Assembly: GCF_033344935.1 (NCBI RefSeq)
Contig: NZ_JAWPMM010000001.1
Location: 3,086,001-3,150,000 of the forward strand
DNA: 64,000 bases
Source of the DNA: Reichenbachiella sp.
Lineage (GTDB): Bacteria; Bacteroidota; Bacteroidia; Cytophagales; Cyclobacteriaceae
Direction of reading: 5' to 3'
A model generated the notes under the pieces. That model made no database searches. It was not told where the DNA came from and saw only the letters and a list, made by a program, of their open reading frames with translations. The position numbers and the translations under genes were made by a program. Every line of letters starts with the position of its first letter. The stretch's first letter is position 1. Shown here one piece after another: positions 1-8,748 of this stretch.

Positions 1-42
1 TGTGCGCAACAAGATAACTATTTTTCGAGCCAATTGACGGGA

Positions 43-1776
43 TTATCGTCTCCTTCCTCCTCCAGATCGGCCTTGTCGGCCTCCTGATCTGCCTGACCCA
101 GAAGGCCTACCAGATGAACTACGGCGTTTTCTATCCTGATATCCTCTTTGATTGGATCTTCCTGATCTTGGAGGTTCATCATCCTGGTTTACGCGAAGTT
201 CACGACCCTCGAATTCGTAGCCTTTGAACTTACCCATGACATCTTTGGCAATGTCCTTATCCACTTCAAAATAAGCTCTTTTTTGCTGCAGTTCGATTTT
301 TCCGATTTGTCCTTTCTTGGCTCCAGATATATCACAAATCATATGTAATAGTTCTGCATTAGAGATGTCATCGATCTTGCCTAAGTTGATAAACAATCTA
401 GCATGCTTGCCATCGCCTCGATCTCTATCTCGGGCTTCCTTGGCACGACTGCCTTCTGCTTGATTCAGATCACCACTATTCGAAATGCTTACTTTAGATA
501 ACTCCAGCGCCAACAATTTATCAACTAGCTCCTCTTTGGACAAAGAAGCAAACATCTCCTGCGCCTGTTGTTTAAGATCCGCTGGCAATTCCTTTTTTAT
601 TTCATAGTCAGCAATCAACTTCAAAGAATTATCCATTCTAGAAGACATCACTTCGTCAGCGGTTGGGATCAATTCCTTTTCGAATTTAATCTTCAAACGT
701 CTTTCGATCTCTCCGATTCTTCTGACTTCCCCTTTGCTCACTAGGGCAATTGAAATCCCTTTTTTACCTGCTCTTGCTGTTCTACCACTTCTGTGTGTGT
801 AGAATTCCAACTCGTCTGGAAGTCTATGGTGAATCACATGAGTCACATCATTCACATCAATTCCTCTGGCAGCTACATCAGTAGCTACCAACATCGACAA
901 GGTACCATCCTTAAACTTTCTCATGACAGAATCACGCTGCTTCTGAGTCAAATCCCCATGAAGGGCCTCAGCGCGATAGCCGGCTCTACTGATATCATCA
1001 GCCAAGTTCTGTGTATCGATTTTAGTTCGACAAAACATCACACCATAAAAGTTTGGATTCACATCCAACACTCTTTTGATGGCCTCAAGCTTGTCGCTTA
1101 CTTTCACCACCAGGTATTGGTGAGAGATATTTTTATTGACTTCTACCCCACTTTTCACCGAAACTTCCTTCGGATCATTCATGTAGGTATTCACAATACT
1201 TTTGATCGCCGATGGCATGGTAGCAGAAAACAACCAGGTAGTCTTACCAGCTGGTGTATCCGCTAAGATCTTATTCAGCTCTTCTTTGAAACCCATGTTG
1301 AGCATCTCATCCGCTTCATCGAGCACGACATAGTCTAGGGCTTTCATACTGATCACCTTTCGATTGATTAAATCCACCAATCGGCCCGGAGTAGCTACTA
1401 CCACTTGCGGTTTAGCTTTGAGCGCTTTGATTTGATTGGTGATCGCTGCACCACCAAAAACAACCTCTACCTTTAGTTTAGGCTTGTTTTTAGAAAAGTT
1501 CTTTAATTGCTCGGCGATCTGTTGAGCCAATTCACGTGTAGGTGCCAGCACTACGGCCTGACAAGTATTAGAATCTTCGTTTACTGCCTGAAGCAGTGGC
1601 AATCCAAAGGCAGCGGTCTTTCCCGTACCTGTTTGCGCCAAGCCAATAAAATCTTGCATAGAGTCAAGTAATATTGGAATGGCCTCTTGCTGAATCTGTG
1701 TGGGTTTAACAATGCCTAAATCGGTGAGCGCATCAACCAAACGTGGTTCGAGCCCGAGTTCTGAAAAAGTATTCAA
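43..1776 (-). CDS. DEAD-box ATP-dependent RNA helicase with DbpA-type RNA-binding domain
   Basis: Unwinds structured RNA, probably in ribosome assembly or cold adaptation (CsdA/DeaD/DbpA group). Counting from the longest reading (TTG at 1812), motifs run in order: Q-motif region about residues 16-46, Walker A AQTGTGKT at 59-66, DEAD at 165-168, SAT at 196-198, then HRSGRTARAG in the second RecA domain. A DbpA/RRM-like domain follows at about 470-545, and the last 40 residues form an Arg/Gly/Ser-rich tail of the kind that adds non-specific RNA binding. No ATG precedes the conserved start. I chose TTG at 1776, which gives LNTFSELGL, where relatives begin; TTG at 1812 adds 12 residues. It stands alone on the minus strand after a gap containing two hairpin repeats. 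Family is certain; exact orthology is not. Confidence 0.93.
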   Translation of the reverse strand: MNTFSELGLEPRLVDALTDLGIVKPTQIQQEAIPILLDSMQDFIGLAQTGTGKTAAFGLPLLQAVNEDSNTCQAVVLAPTRELAQQIAEQLKNFSKNKPKLKVEVVFGGAAITNQIKALKAKPQVVVATPGRLVDLINRKVISMKALDYVVLDEADEMLNMGFKEELNKILADTPAGKTTWLFSATMPSAIKSIVNTYMNDPKEVSVKSGVEVNKNISHQYLVVKVSDKLEAIKRVLDVNPNFYGVMFCRTKIDTQNLADDISRAGYRAEALHGDLTQKQRDSVMRKFKDGTLSMLVATDVAARGIDVNDVTHVIHHRLPDELEFYTHRSGRTARAGKKGISIALVSKGEVRRIGEIERRLKIKFEKELIPTADEVMSSRMDNSLKLIADYEIKKELPADLKQQAQEMFASLSKEELVDKLLALELSKVSISNSGDLNQAEGSRAKEARDRDRGDGKHARLFINLGKIDDISNAELLHMICDISGAKKGQIGKIELQQKRAYFEVDKDIAKDVMGKFKGYEFEGRELRVNQDDEPPRSGRSNQRGYQDRKRRSSSGRPSGSGRSGGRQGRSGGGRRR

Positions 1777-1882
1777 TCTGAAAATCTTATGATAAGCTGC
1801 AAAGGTAGGCAATTAATAGCCCTGCGCTATCAATTGCCCATAAGATTCTCTCTTTGAGGAAAATTATCCCAGAATTATTGCC

Positions 1883-1907
1883 CTTGTTGGTGTTGTCCAC
1901 CAACAAG
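1883..1907. repeat. Perfect 10-bp hairpin repeat
   Basis: CTTGTTGGTG, loop TTGTC, CACCAACAAG: a perfect stem in the 230-bp gap between the helicase and the saccharopine-dehydrogenase-like gene. It lacks a T-tract, so it resembles a dispersed palindromic element more than an intrinsic terminator. Confidence 0.6.
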
Positions 1908-1936
1908 CCTCCACATCCAGCTACTTGCACGAATTT

Positions 1937-1965
1937 CTCAGAGTTCTCTAACGAGTAACTCTGAG
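1937..1965. repeat. Dispersed hairpin family A, copy 1
   Basis: CTCAGAGTT and AACTCTGAG flank the loop CTCTAACGAGT. The same stem-loop recurs at 5252-5282 and 50256-50285 with conserved loop ends (CTCTA...GAGT), so this is a dispersed palindromic unit and not a gene-specific terminator. Confidence 0.75.
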
Positions 1966-2010
1966 GGAGTAGTTGAATCAAATGCCTTAAAATTCTCTAA
2001 TTAATGAGGT

Positions 2011-3150
2011 TTACCCCAAAATCGTCTCCTTACGATAAACCACTCCTCGTTCGCTCAAGTAGTGTAAAATGAAGTCAAAACATCCTTCATGGTTGCTCAC
2101 TAACTCTGGTGGAAATACCCCTTTTTCAGAGAATTTGTTATCTAACACAAGATTAACAGCTGCTGTAGCTGTATACCCCGTAGTTCGAGCCATCGATGAG
2201 GTCTGAGTCTCAGGATCATAAGCATCATGCAAATGGTAGATAATCGTTTCCTGATCGCCAGACTCATTTTTTCCTGAAACCGTGATTCGCATGACTGTGA
2301 TTTCCTCTTCGGTCTCTCCCAGTTTCCATTCGTCAAACAATACTTTGCAGGTAAAGTCCAAAGGACTTACCGCTGTGCCCTTCACATCAATGGGTTGCTC
2401 GCTGAAAAATCCACTGGACTTCAATACTTGAATATATTCTACATGACCAGGATAGCGTAAGGTCTTCTCTATCATATTTGGGATATGACCCATCGTAAAC
2501 AAGAGTGAACGAAGCCCATCCGAGTTGAAAGACTCCAGGGTACCTACTCCCTCAAATTCTTTCTGTGCTACATCGGACAATGCTGGCTTTGTCAGGATAT
2601 GGCTATTCTCTACATATCTCGCCGGTCGTGTATATTCTTCAATCACATCGATCGGCGAAAAAGGCGCTTTATAAGCAAATGGCCACTTTTTCACCTTTGG
2701 CAAGCCACCTACTAAGCACTCGAAGTTCTCGATTTGCATGGTCTCGTTGTGGTAGCCTAAGACCAGATTGCTCATACCAGGTGCCACGCCACAATCTACG
2801 ATGGCCGTGACTTCCATGGCCTTCGCCAATTCCTTGAGCTGTAAAGCATCTTCTGGAAAGAAGGAAATATCTACCACATCTTTCTTGGCTTCTATAATCC
2901 ATTGAAGGGTTTGATAACCGAGAAAACCCGGTACCGCACACACCACCAGGTCGAAGGAAGAAATCAAAGCCTTCAATTCAGTTTCTTTGGTGACGTCTAG
3001 CTGGGTGACTTCGATCTTGGGGGCTTTAGTTTTCAGTTTATCTAGCGCTGTTTGGTTGAAATCAGCAACGGTGACTTTATGGTTTTTTGCTAAGTCGATA
3101 GCCATGGCGCTTCCCACCATGCCACCGCCTAATACGATGATGTTATTCAT
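2011..3150 (-). CDS. Saccharopine dehydrogenase family oxidoreductase
   Basis: A 379-residue NAD(P)-dependent oxidoreductase of the saccharopine dehydrogenase/carboxynorspermidine-synthase-like family. It opens directly with a Rossmann dinucleotide fold (NNIIVLGGGMVGSAMAIDLA), followed by an acidic beta-2 end (VADFN), and has the central GVAPGMSN stretch and the GxxK-rich catalytic domain usual for the family. The start is the ATG at 3150, because the fold begins there; an in-frame extension to 3198 would run into a dispersed repeat. In Bacteroidota such genes may serve lysine degradation, but the substrate cannot be read from sequence. It is monocistronic by spacing. Confidence 0.88.
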   Translation of the reverse strand: MNNIIVLGGGMVGSAMAIDLAKNHKVTVADFNQTALDKLKTKAPKIEVTQLDVTKETELKALISSFDLVVCAVPGFLGYQTLQWIIEAKKDVVDISFFPEDALQLKELAKAMEVTAIVDCGVAPGMSNLVLGYHNETMQIENFECLVGGLPKVKKWPFAYKAPFSPIDVIEEYTRPARYVENSHILTKPALSDVAQKEFEGVGTLESFNSDGLRSLLFTMGHIPNMIEKTLRYPGHVEYIQVLKSSGFFSEQPIDVKGTAVSPLDFTCKVLFDEWKLGETEEEITVMRITVSGKNESGDQETIIYHLHDAYDPETQTSSMARTTGYTATAAVNLVLDNKFSEKGVFPPELVSNHEGCFDFILHYLSERGVVYRKETILG

Positions 3151-3191
3151 GTTTGATGTTTTTTGTATTGAAATAAAATGATTGGCCTTTT

Positions 3192-3276
3192 GCGTCATAT
3201 CGACCGAAAGGGAGATATCCCTCTCCTGAGGCAGCCCGCTGGGGACTTCTCAGTCATGCTTCCTTCGAAGTGACGC
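3192..3276. repeat. Dispersed inverted repeat, family B (GTCA...TGAC), copy 1
   Basis: An element bounded by GCGTCATATCGA and TCGAAGTGACGC (10 of 12 paired) with a purine-rich interior containing CTCCTGAGG and GGGGACTTCTCAG. It lies in the 454-bp gene-free stretch 3151-3604, just upstream of the oxidoreductase start. Four further elements with GTCA/TGAC ends lie elsewhere in the window. No coding signal is seen here. Confidence 0.65.
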
Positions 3277-3397
3277 CTAGAAAAAAGCTACAACCCCGGT
3301 ATAAGCACCCAGGGCATTTGATTGGAAGAAGGTATGGAGATGTGTATTCTCATTTAATTTTCAGTATGGCTAAACTAAGGATAATTCATTTAACCAC

Positions 3398-3504
3398 CGT
3401 CATTCCACGATCAGATTGCCGCAAGCAAGATGATTCGGGGAATCCGTTCGAATAGCCTTAGTGGTAACCTTAAACAGATACCCCGAATAAATCGGGGTAT
3501 GACG
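3398..3504. repeat. Dispersed inverted repeat, family B, copy 2
   Basis: It starts CGTCATTCC and ends GGTATGACG, and the right arm forms its own hairpin, ATACCCCGA-ataaa-TCGGGGTAT (3478-3500). Together with the element at 3192-3276 it fills most of the gap before the putAbiC-like gene. Short reading frames crossing it look spurious. Confidence 0.7.
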
Positions 3505-3604
3505 AGGTATAATTGCCATTCTCCTCTCCTTTTAATATCCTTGTATGGCAAATCAGTCAGCAGTTGGTTTGTGGCAGCACTTCTGAGAACAAATAACTAC
3601 TGTC

Positions 3605-4285
3605 ATGACATTCAAAACAGCAATTTATTTGTCCAGCGCATGCATTGTAATTCCTTTCGTTGCTTACCTGACGAATTTTTCAGGTGGGGTCTCCCCTCAA
3701 ACATCGGATTGGGCCAATTTCGGCTCATTCCTGGGAGGTATTATCTCCTCCATTTTTTCCTTTCTTAGTTTCATAATGGTCTTACTAATCTATTACAACT
3801 CTCAACTCGAAAAATCAGAAAAGGAAATTGAAGATAGAATCTTTAAATATATTGAGTTGTTAAATAGTAATTTCAATAAAATCAGAGTTTCATTCAATAG
3901 TCAAACTACAATAGGAAATGACGTATTTTCAAGATTCAACGGCGCAGTATTCAAAGCCTTCAGTGACGCACCTCAACTTTCAAATAGTGAAATTCAGGGT
4001 TTGATGCTTCAAAACTCCTTTTTCAAAAATTCTATTATCGAATACATTGATCTTGTCGTAGTAATTTTAAATTATATCGATAAAAAAGGAGGAACAAAAA
4101 AAGAAGATTTCTTAACAATTCTATTATCCCAACTATCAGAACAGCAAAAGGCATCATTTGCAATTCTGAAACATAACCAGTTGTTAGATTTTTTTGATTT
4201 TAAGCAGAAAGCATTCTTGGACACACCTGTAGATGCATATATAAAGCTTGGAGAGAAAATGTCAGCCTTTAAATTTGAGAATTAG
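3605..4285 (+). CDS. Putative phage abortive-infection membrane protein (putAbiC-like)
   Basis: 226 residues. Two hydrophobic helices sit at the N-terminus (about 7-26 and 44-65), joined by the segment SDWANFGSFLGGIISSIFSFLSF. This matches the [F]G.[F/Y][L/I]GGI..[I/P]IFSFL signature I know from the putAbiC family, after which comes a charged helix (NSQLEKSEKEIEDRIFKYIELLNSNFN) and a soluble C-terminal part. Members are proposed to trigger abortive infection, though direct evidence is thin. The gene is AT-rich compared with its neighbours, stands alone, and is preceded by repeat-filled DNA, all consistent with acquisition. The family call rests on one motif and the topology, so it could instead be another two-helix membrane protein. 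Confidence 0.6.
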   Translation: MTFKTAIYLSSACIVIPFVAYLTNFSGGVSPQTSDWANFGSFLGGIISSIFSFLSFIMVLLIYYNSQLEKSEKEIEDRIFKYIELLNSNFNKIRVSFNSQTTIGNDVFSRFNGAVFKAFSDAPQLSNSEIQGLMLQNSFFKNSIIEYIDLVVVILNYIDKKGGTKKEDFLTILLSQLSEQQKASFAILKHNQLLDFFDFKQKAFLDTPVDAYIKLGEKMSAFKFEN

Positions 4286-4290
4286 AGGAC

Positions 4291-4322
4291 AAAAAAATCC
4301 CGCTCTGCAACCAGAACGGGAT
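4291..4322 (-). terminator. Intrinsic terminator of the cold-shock gene
   Basis: Read on the minus strand: ATCCCGTTCTG, loop GTTG, CAGAGCGGGAT (one mismatch), running into seven Ts. It lies about 30 bp past the cold-shock stop codon and also faces the end of the putAbiC-like gene. Confidence 0.85.
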
Positions 4323-4351
4323 CAATACCTTTAATAAAAATGAGATATAAT

Positions 4352-4543
4352 TTAAGCTTGTTTTACGTCTACCGCGTTCAAGCCTTTTTTACCTTCTTTT
4401 AAATCAAACGTCACCGCATCTCCTTCTTTCACTTGGTCGATAAGACCAGAAATGTGAACGAAATACTCTTTTGAATCTTCATCATCAACGATAAACCCAT
4501 ATCCTTTGGACTCGTTGAAGAATTTTACTTTACCTTGTTTCAT
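4352..4543 (-). CDS. Cold-shock protein (CspA family)
   Basis: A 63-residue OB-fold single-stranded RNA/DNA-binding protein acting as an RNA chaperone. Both ribonucleoprotein motifs are present: KGYGFI (RNP1) at about 13-18 and YFVHIS (RNP2) at about 27-32. Length is normal for the family (63-70). The gene is monocistronic, with a clear terminator downstream and an AT-rich leader of roughly 110 bp upstream, as usual for cold-shock genes, whose leader often matters for regulation. Confidence 0.97.
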   Translation of the reverse strand: MKQGKVKFFNESKGYGFIVDDEDSKEYFVHISGLIDQVKEGDAVTFDLKEGKKGLNAVDVKQA

Positions 4544-4569
4544 TGTACTATATTAGAATAAATTATACT

Positions 4570-4600
4570 GTAAAGTATGTAGGTTATATGATAATACAAA
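4570..4600 (-). promoter_or_regulatory. Candidate promoter of the cold-shock gene
   Basis: On the minus strand TTTG is followed after about 19 bp by TACTTTAC, close to the Bacteroidota -33/-7 pattern (TTTG ... TAnnTTTG). It would start transcription roughly 20-25 bp before the ATG at 4543. Pattern match only. Confidence 0.4.
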
Positions 4601-4655
4601 AGAATGATAAATTATTTTTATCTACATTTCCACTAATTAAACAGCGATTCCCGTC

Positions 4656-5240
4656 ATGAAAACATTATCCTTACTCTCTCTATTCGTATTTGTTTCGGCT
4701 TGTACATTTGCACAAACACCCTCTCCGGAAGATCAAATTGCGGCAGCTATTCAGGCCGGCCCTGAAGAACAACGAGCCGATGCTACTGTATTAGGCTACA
4801 ATGCAGAAGGCCAACTCATCGAACTGCGAAAAGGCAGCAATCAATTGGTCTGTCTGGCTGATAATCCAAATAAAGATGGGTTCAATGCCGCCTGCTATCA
4901 TTCCAGTTTATCGGACTTTATGGCTAGAGGCAGAGCATTGAAAGCCGAAGGCAAGTCCAGACAAGAAGTATCGGACATCAGAGAAGCGGAAGCCAAAGCA
5001 GGTACTTTGAAAATGCCCGAAAAACCTGCGACTCTTCATGTGCTATACGGCAAAGAAGCCTTTTACAACCCAAAAACCAAACTGGTAGAAAATGCGAACT
5101 TGAGATATGTGGTTTACATGCCTTGGGCGACTCAAGAAACCAGCGGACTACCACTGAAGCCGATGGTGCCAGGTGGGCCGTGGCTGATGTTTCCTGGTAC
5201 GCATGCGGCTCATATTATGATAACGCCTCCGGGGAAATAG
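4656..5240 (+). CDS. Conserved hypothetical secreted protein or lipoprotein
   Basis: 194 residues with an N-terminal export signal (MKTLSLLSLFVFVSACTFAQ). VSAC could be a lipobox giving a lipoprotein with Cys16, or the cleavage could follow FAQ as is common in Bacteroidota. The mature part has two further cysteines (LVCLADNP and AACYHSS), a charged helix around 90-120 and a Gly/Pro-rich C-terminus (PGGPWLMFPGTHAAHIMITPPGK). I do not recognise a domain with a known function. It is divergent from the cold-shock gene and convergent with the hydrolase; the gap to the hydrolase holds two hairpins. Confidence 0.75.
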   Translation: MKTLSLLSLFVFVSACTFAQTPSPEDQIAAAIQAGPEEQRADATVLGYNAEGQLIELRKGSNQLVCLADNPNKDGFNAACYHSSLSDFMARGRALKAEGKSRQEVSDIREAEAKAGTLKMPEKPATLHVLYGKEAFYNPKTKLVENANLRYVVYMPWATQETSGLPLKPMVPGGPWLMFPGTHAAHIMITPPGK

Positions 5241-5251
5241 AACTCTTATTT

Positions 5252-5282
5252 CCTCAGAGTTCTCTATTGAGTAACTCTGAGG
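5252..5282. repeat. Dispersed hairpin family A, copy 2
   Basis: CCTCAGAGTT, loop CTCTATTGAGT, AACTCTGAGG: a perfect 10-bp stem between convergent genes. The stem and loop ends match the copies at 1937 and 50256. Confidence 0.75.
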
Positions 5283-5349
5283 GGATTATTAACCTTGCCG
5301 CACCTGTTGCAGCATCTGTCTTACATACAACTGCTGTATCCTCAGACAG

Positions 5350-5370
5350 TTCGCGGGACAAGCCCGCGAA
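5350..5370. repeat. GC-rich hairpin between convergent genes
   Basis: TTCGCGGG, loop ACAAG, CCCGCGAA: a perfect 8-bp stem just past the hydrolase stop. It could help end transcription, but no T-run follows on either strand. Confidence 0.5.
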
Positions 5371-5375
5371 AGGTA

Positions 5376-6170
5376 TTAATGCACCCCATTCAAAAACACC
5401 TCCATGGCCTCGATCACTTGTCGAGGCTCTTCGATGGTCGATGAATGACCGGCACGTTTGATGACGGCTAAGTGTGCTTGTGGGATTTTCAATTTAATAT
5501 TTCGAGCCTTTTCTAAAGTGGTGGCTACATCCTCATCACCTGCAATGACTAGTGTAGGCACTGATACCTTCCCTAACTCTTTACTCACACTGTCTCTTTG
5601 AATGACACCAGTAACCGATTTTGTGATGGTCTTTTGATTACTCAAAATTTCCCCTCTCCAATATTCCACTTCATCCTGACGATTAGGGTCATTAAGGAAA
5701 GTCTGACCAAACATGATGGGCATTACTTTGTTGATGACGGCCTTGACACCAAATAGCTTTACAATCGTATTCAGCAGATTATACTTAAACTTATTAGGCT
5801 CTACATCAGCAGAGGTCTCAACAAGCATGATGGACTTCAACAATTCTCTATGTCGTGCCGCCAATCGCATCGTGACAAAACCTCCCATAGAAAGTCCTAC
5901 CATGTGACATGGTCCAAGTTTCAGCTCATTGATCAATCCAATGGCATCCGAAGTTAAGCTCTCCATATCATAACCTTCTTCGGTCACCTCACTTCTGCCC
6001 TGTCCTCTATGATCATAAATCACACATTTGTATCGAGCTTTGAAATAATCGACTTGCGCTTTGAACATCTTCCCGCTCATTAGTAAACCATGACTAAAAA
6101 CTATAGTCTCCGGACCTATGCCGTGTATTTCATAATATATCTCTGCACCGTTAATCTTGATTGATGGCAT
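5376..6170 (-). CDS. Alpha/beta-fold hydrolase
   Basis: 264 residues. The nucleophile elbow GLSMGG puts the serine at residue 94. An oxyanion HG (FSHGLLMSG) is at about 26-34, the acid is probably the Asp in VIAGDEDVAT near residue 215, and the histidine lies in KRAGHSSTIEEP near the end. Length and order are typical of small esterases and related hydrolases such as 3-oxoadipate enol-lactonase-like proteins; the substrate is unknown. There is no signal peptide, so it is cytoplasmic. It is a single gene. Confidence 0.9.
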   Translation of the reverse strand: MPSIKINGAEIYYEIHGIGPETIVFSHGLLMSGKMFKAQVDYFKARYKCVIYDHRGQGRSEVTEEGYDMESLTSDAIGLINELKLGPCHMVGLSMGGFVTMRLAARHRELLKSIMLVETSADVEPNKFKYNLLNTIVKLFGVKAVINKVMPIMFGQTFLNDPNRQDEVEYWRGEILSNQKTITKSVTGVIQRDSVSKELGKVSVPTLVIAGDEDVATTLEKARNIKLKIPQAHLAVIKRAGHSSTIEEPRQVIEAMEVFLNGVH

Positions 6171-6388
6171 TTTGTTAGCTGCTTTGCGACCTAAGTCAGG
6201 TTTATGATTGATTTTATTTTAACCAAAGTTATCAAAATTTATGATTGAGCAATTCATTTCCATTAATACCAATTATCAATGTATAGTTCCACCCAAATGG
6301 GTAATCTGTATGATAAAATCATTCCAGAATCTTACATTCGGTACTGGCTGATTTCTTTCTATTTTTGATTTCAAATAACGATCCCAGA

Positions 6389-8044
6389 ATGAAACGAGTA
6401 GCCATTATCCTTTTTACCACATTATCTTCTTTCATGATTCTTCAATCTTCGAAAGTAGATGTATCACCGGACAACAAATATACAAGACTGGATAGTTTGA
6501 GGGGTTCCATCACACCCGAACGTGCTTGGTGGGATTTGACTTATTATCATTTAGCTATCAGTGTAGACCCGGCTGCCAAAACCATCCAAGGCACCAACCG
6601 AGTAGATTATAAAGTACTAACTGAAAATCAAGTCATTCAAATCGATCTTCAAGCCCCTCTTACACTTAATGAGGCTACTCAAAATGGTCAGAAATTGGAG
6701 TTCACTAATGAAGGGCCAGCCCACTTCATCGTGCTCAAGGACAAACAAGAAATTGGAAGCGTGAATAGTTTGATGCTCTCGTATGGCGGCAAACCCATAG
6801 AGGCGGTTCGTGCGCCCTGGGATGGTGGTATTTCTTGGACAAAAGATTCCAACGGCAATGACTTCGTAGGCTCCTCCTGTCAGGGACTAGGCGCCAGCGT
6901 TTGGTGGCCATGCAAGGATCACATGTACGATGAAGTGGATAGCATGCTGATGAGCATCACAGTGCCTGACCACCTGATGGATGTATCGAATGGCAGACTT
7001 CGTGGCGTAGATGACAACAAAGACGGTACTAAAACCTTTCATTGGTTCGTCAACAATCCAATCAATAACTATGGAGTGAATATCAACATTGGAGACTATG
7101 TTCACTTTGGTGAAGTCTATGAAGGAGAAAACGGGCAGTTAGACATGGACTATTACGTACTTCGAGAGAACCTTAAAAAAGCTAAAAAGCATTTCAAACT
7201 GGCTCCAAAAACTCTGGAAGCATTTGAACATTGGTTTGGACCTTATCCATTTTACGAAGATGGCTTCAAACTTGTGGAAGCGCCTTATTTGGGCATGGAA
7301 CATCAAAGTTCTGTTACCTATGGTAACGACTACCAATATGGCTACAAAGGCACAGATCTGTCAGGCACAGGCTGGGGACTCAAATGGGATTACATCATCA
7401 CCCATGAGACCGGGCATGAATGGTTTGCCAACAACATCACTTACAAAGACATGGCCGACATGTGGGTACATGAAGGTTTTACGTGCTACTCAGAGGGGCT
7501 ATATACCGAATACTTCTTTGGCAAAGAAGCTGGTGCAGAATACGTCAGAGGTCAAAGAGCAGGTATAAAAAATGTAATTCCAATGATTGGGGATTATGAT
7601 GTAAACTCGGAAGAACATGGCAATGTCTATTCTAAAGGAGCCAATGTATTGCATACTATAAGGCAAGCCATTAATGATGACGATAAATGGCGTGGCATTT
7701 TAAGAGGTTTGAATGAGACCTTTTATCACCAAACTGTCACTACACAGCAAATCGAAGAATATATCAGCGAACAAGCTGGCCGAAACTTCCAATACGTTTT
7801 TGATCAGTATTTGAGAAATAGCAGTTTGCCAGTTTTTGAATATGTGATCCGAGATGGCAAAATGGCTTACCGCTGGTCCGGGGTTGTGGAAGGTTTTGAC
7901 CTGCCGCTCAAAGTATATATGAACGGAAAAGAACAATGGTTAGAGACTAAAACCAATTGGCAGTTTATGGATGCCGACGAGGATACCACTATTGAAGTTG
8001 ACCGAAACTTCTATGTGACTGTTTTGAATGTGATGGGGTCTTAA
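6389..8044 (+). CDS. M1 family metallopeptidase (secreted aminopeptidase)
   Basis: 551 residues from the ATG at 6389 (an upstream ATG at 6365 would place eight polar residues before the signal peptide). Zinc site HETGH at about 339-343, with the third ligand Glu in WVHEGF about 19 residues later, is the M1 gluzincin pattern. The exopeptidase motif appears as LGMEHQ, in place of GAMEN, about 37 residues upstream. The N-terminal beta domain contains the conserved WWPCKDHMYDE segment. A signal peptide (MKRVAIILFTTLSSFMIL) sends it to the periplasm or outside. It lacks the long C-terminal domain of PepN, as do related Bacteroidota enzymes. It probably trims peptides during protein feeding. Confidence 0.93.
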   Translation: MKRVAIILFTTLSSFMILQSSKVDVSPDNKYTRLDSLRGSITPERAWWDLTYYHLAISVDPAAKTIQGTNRVDYKVLTENQVIQIDLQAPLTLNEATQNGQKLEFTNEGPAHFIVLKDKQEIGSVNSLMLSYGGKPIEAVRAPWDGGISWTKDSNGNDFVGSSCQGLGASVWWPCKDHMYDEVDSMLMSITVPDHLMDVSNGRLRGVDDNKDGTKTFHWFVNNPINNYGVNINIGDYVHFGEVYEGENGQLDMDYYVLRENLKKAKKHFKLAPKTLEAFEHWFGPYPFYEDGFKLVEAPYLGMEHQSSVTYGNDYQYGYKGTDLSGTGWGLKWDYIITHETGHEWFANNITYKDMADMWVHEGFTCYSEGLYTEYFFGKEAGAEYVRGQRAGIKNVIPMIGDYDVNSEEHGNVYSKGANVLHTIRQAINDDDKWRGILRGLNETFYHQTVTTQQIEEYISEQAGRNFQYVFDQYLRNSSLPVFEYVIRDGKMAYRWSGVVEGFDLPLKVYMNGKEQWLETKTNWQFMDADEDTTIEVDRNFYVTVLNVMGS

Positions 8045-8090
8045 TCCCATTTTTACTGTGAGCGCAAACAAGCATCGCACACTTTTTTAT

Positions 8091-8170
8091 TTGTCATTTC
8101 GAACAATAGTGAGAAATCTCAGTATGCCCATCAGTTGGCATTAAGATTTCTCCTGAAGTCGAAATGACAA
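8091..8170. repeat. Dispersed inverted repeat, family B, copy 3 (80-bp nested hairpin)
   Basis: Outer arms TTGTCATTTCGA / TCGAAATGACAA pair over 12 of 12 positions. Inside, GAGAAATCT (8111) pairs with AGATTTCTC (8144), and ATGCC with GGCAT, so almost the whole element folds into one long hairpin. It sits between the convergent M1 peptidase and NTF2-like genes. Confidence 0.8.
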
Positions 8171-8192
8171 TCAAATTTTAATAATCTCCATT

Positions 8193-8639
8193 CTACGACT
8201 TCAACTTATCCAAAAGCACTCCTCCTTTGAGCTTGAGTTTGTCAAAGGTGGACATATTACTTAGCTGAGCTAGCATCTTCTCTTTTATCAAGTCAATGCC
8301 TTTAAGGGGTCTAACCATTACTTTGAATTCAGTAATCAGGCCATCATCATTCCAGGTGATGATATCCACGCCATCGATCAGAATACCATCAGTTTCGGCA
8401 TTGAACTCAAGCATGGCCTGCTGACCCTGGACAATCTCTTTTATGTATTTAAAATAGTCAGCTTCCTTAAACATCTGGAATGCTGCGGACAAATACATAA
8501 TAGTCAGTCGCTTCCCTTCCTGAGGTTTAAAAACAATAGGTGAATGAAACACGCATTGCTTATCTATCACTTGATCTAATTGGGTAATATCCATGGCATC
8601 CAGCATTTGATGCCATTGGTCTAATGGTGATTTGTTCAT
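8193..8639 (-). CDS. NTF2-like/SnoaL-fold protein
   Basis: 148 residues from the ATG at 8639, giving MNKSPLDQWHQMLDAMD; an in-frame extension to 8681 is unlikely. The pattern of an N-terminal helix pair, CVFHSPIVF, an internal AAFQMF helix, MLEFNAETDGILIDGVDIITWNDDGLITEFKVMVRPLKG matches the NTF2/SnoaL cone fold, where the last strand typically reads GKI.e..... Such proteins are isomerases, hydrolases or ligand binders; no catalytic residue set can be named. No signal peptide. Confidence 0.8.
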   Translation of the reverse strand: MNKSPLDQWHQMLDAMDITQLDQVIDKQCVFHSPIVFKPQEGKRLTIMYLSAAFQMFKEADYFKYIKEIVQGQQAMLEFNAETDGILIDGVDIITWNDDGLITEFKVMVRPLKGIDLIKEKMLAQLSNMSTFDKLKLKGGVLLDKLKS

Positions 8640-8748
8640 TAGACTAAGATAAATGGTTTTTGGGTATGCAAAAATCACCATTCATGTAAAACTAATAACA
8701 GCGCAACCGCATCTCCGTAATAGCTGTTAATCAAAAACTCAACTCATT

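Noticed and set aside
1787-1981. 64-residue minus-strand frame before the helicase
   Set aside because: It runs through two hairpin repeats and overlaps the helicase start; composition is not protein-like.
3270-3768. Short plus-strand frames before the putAbiC-like gene
   Set aside because: They cross two dispersed repeats and show no recognisable domain.
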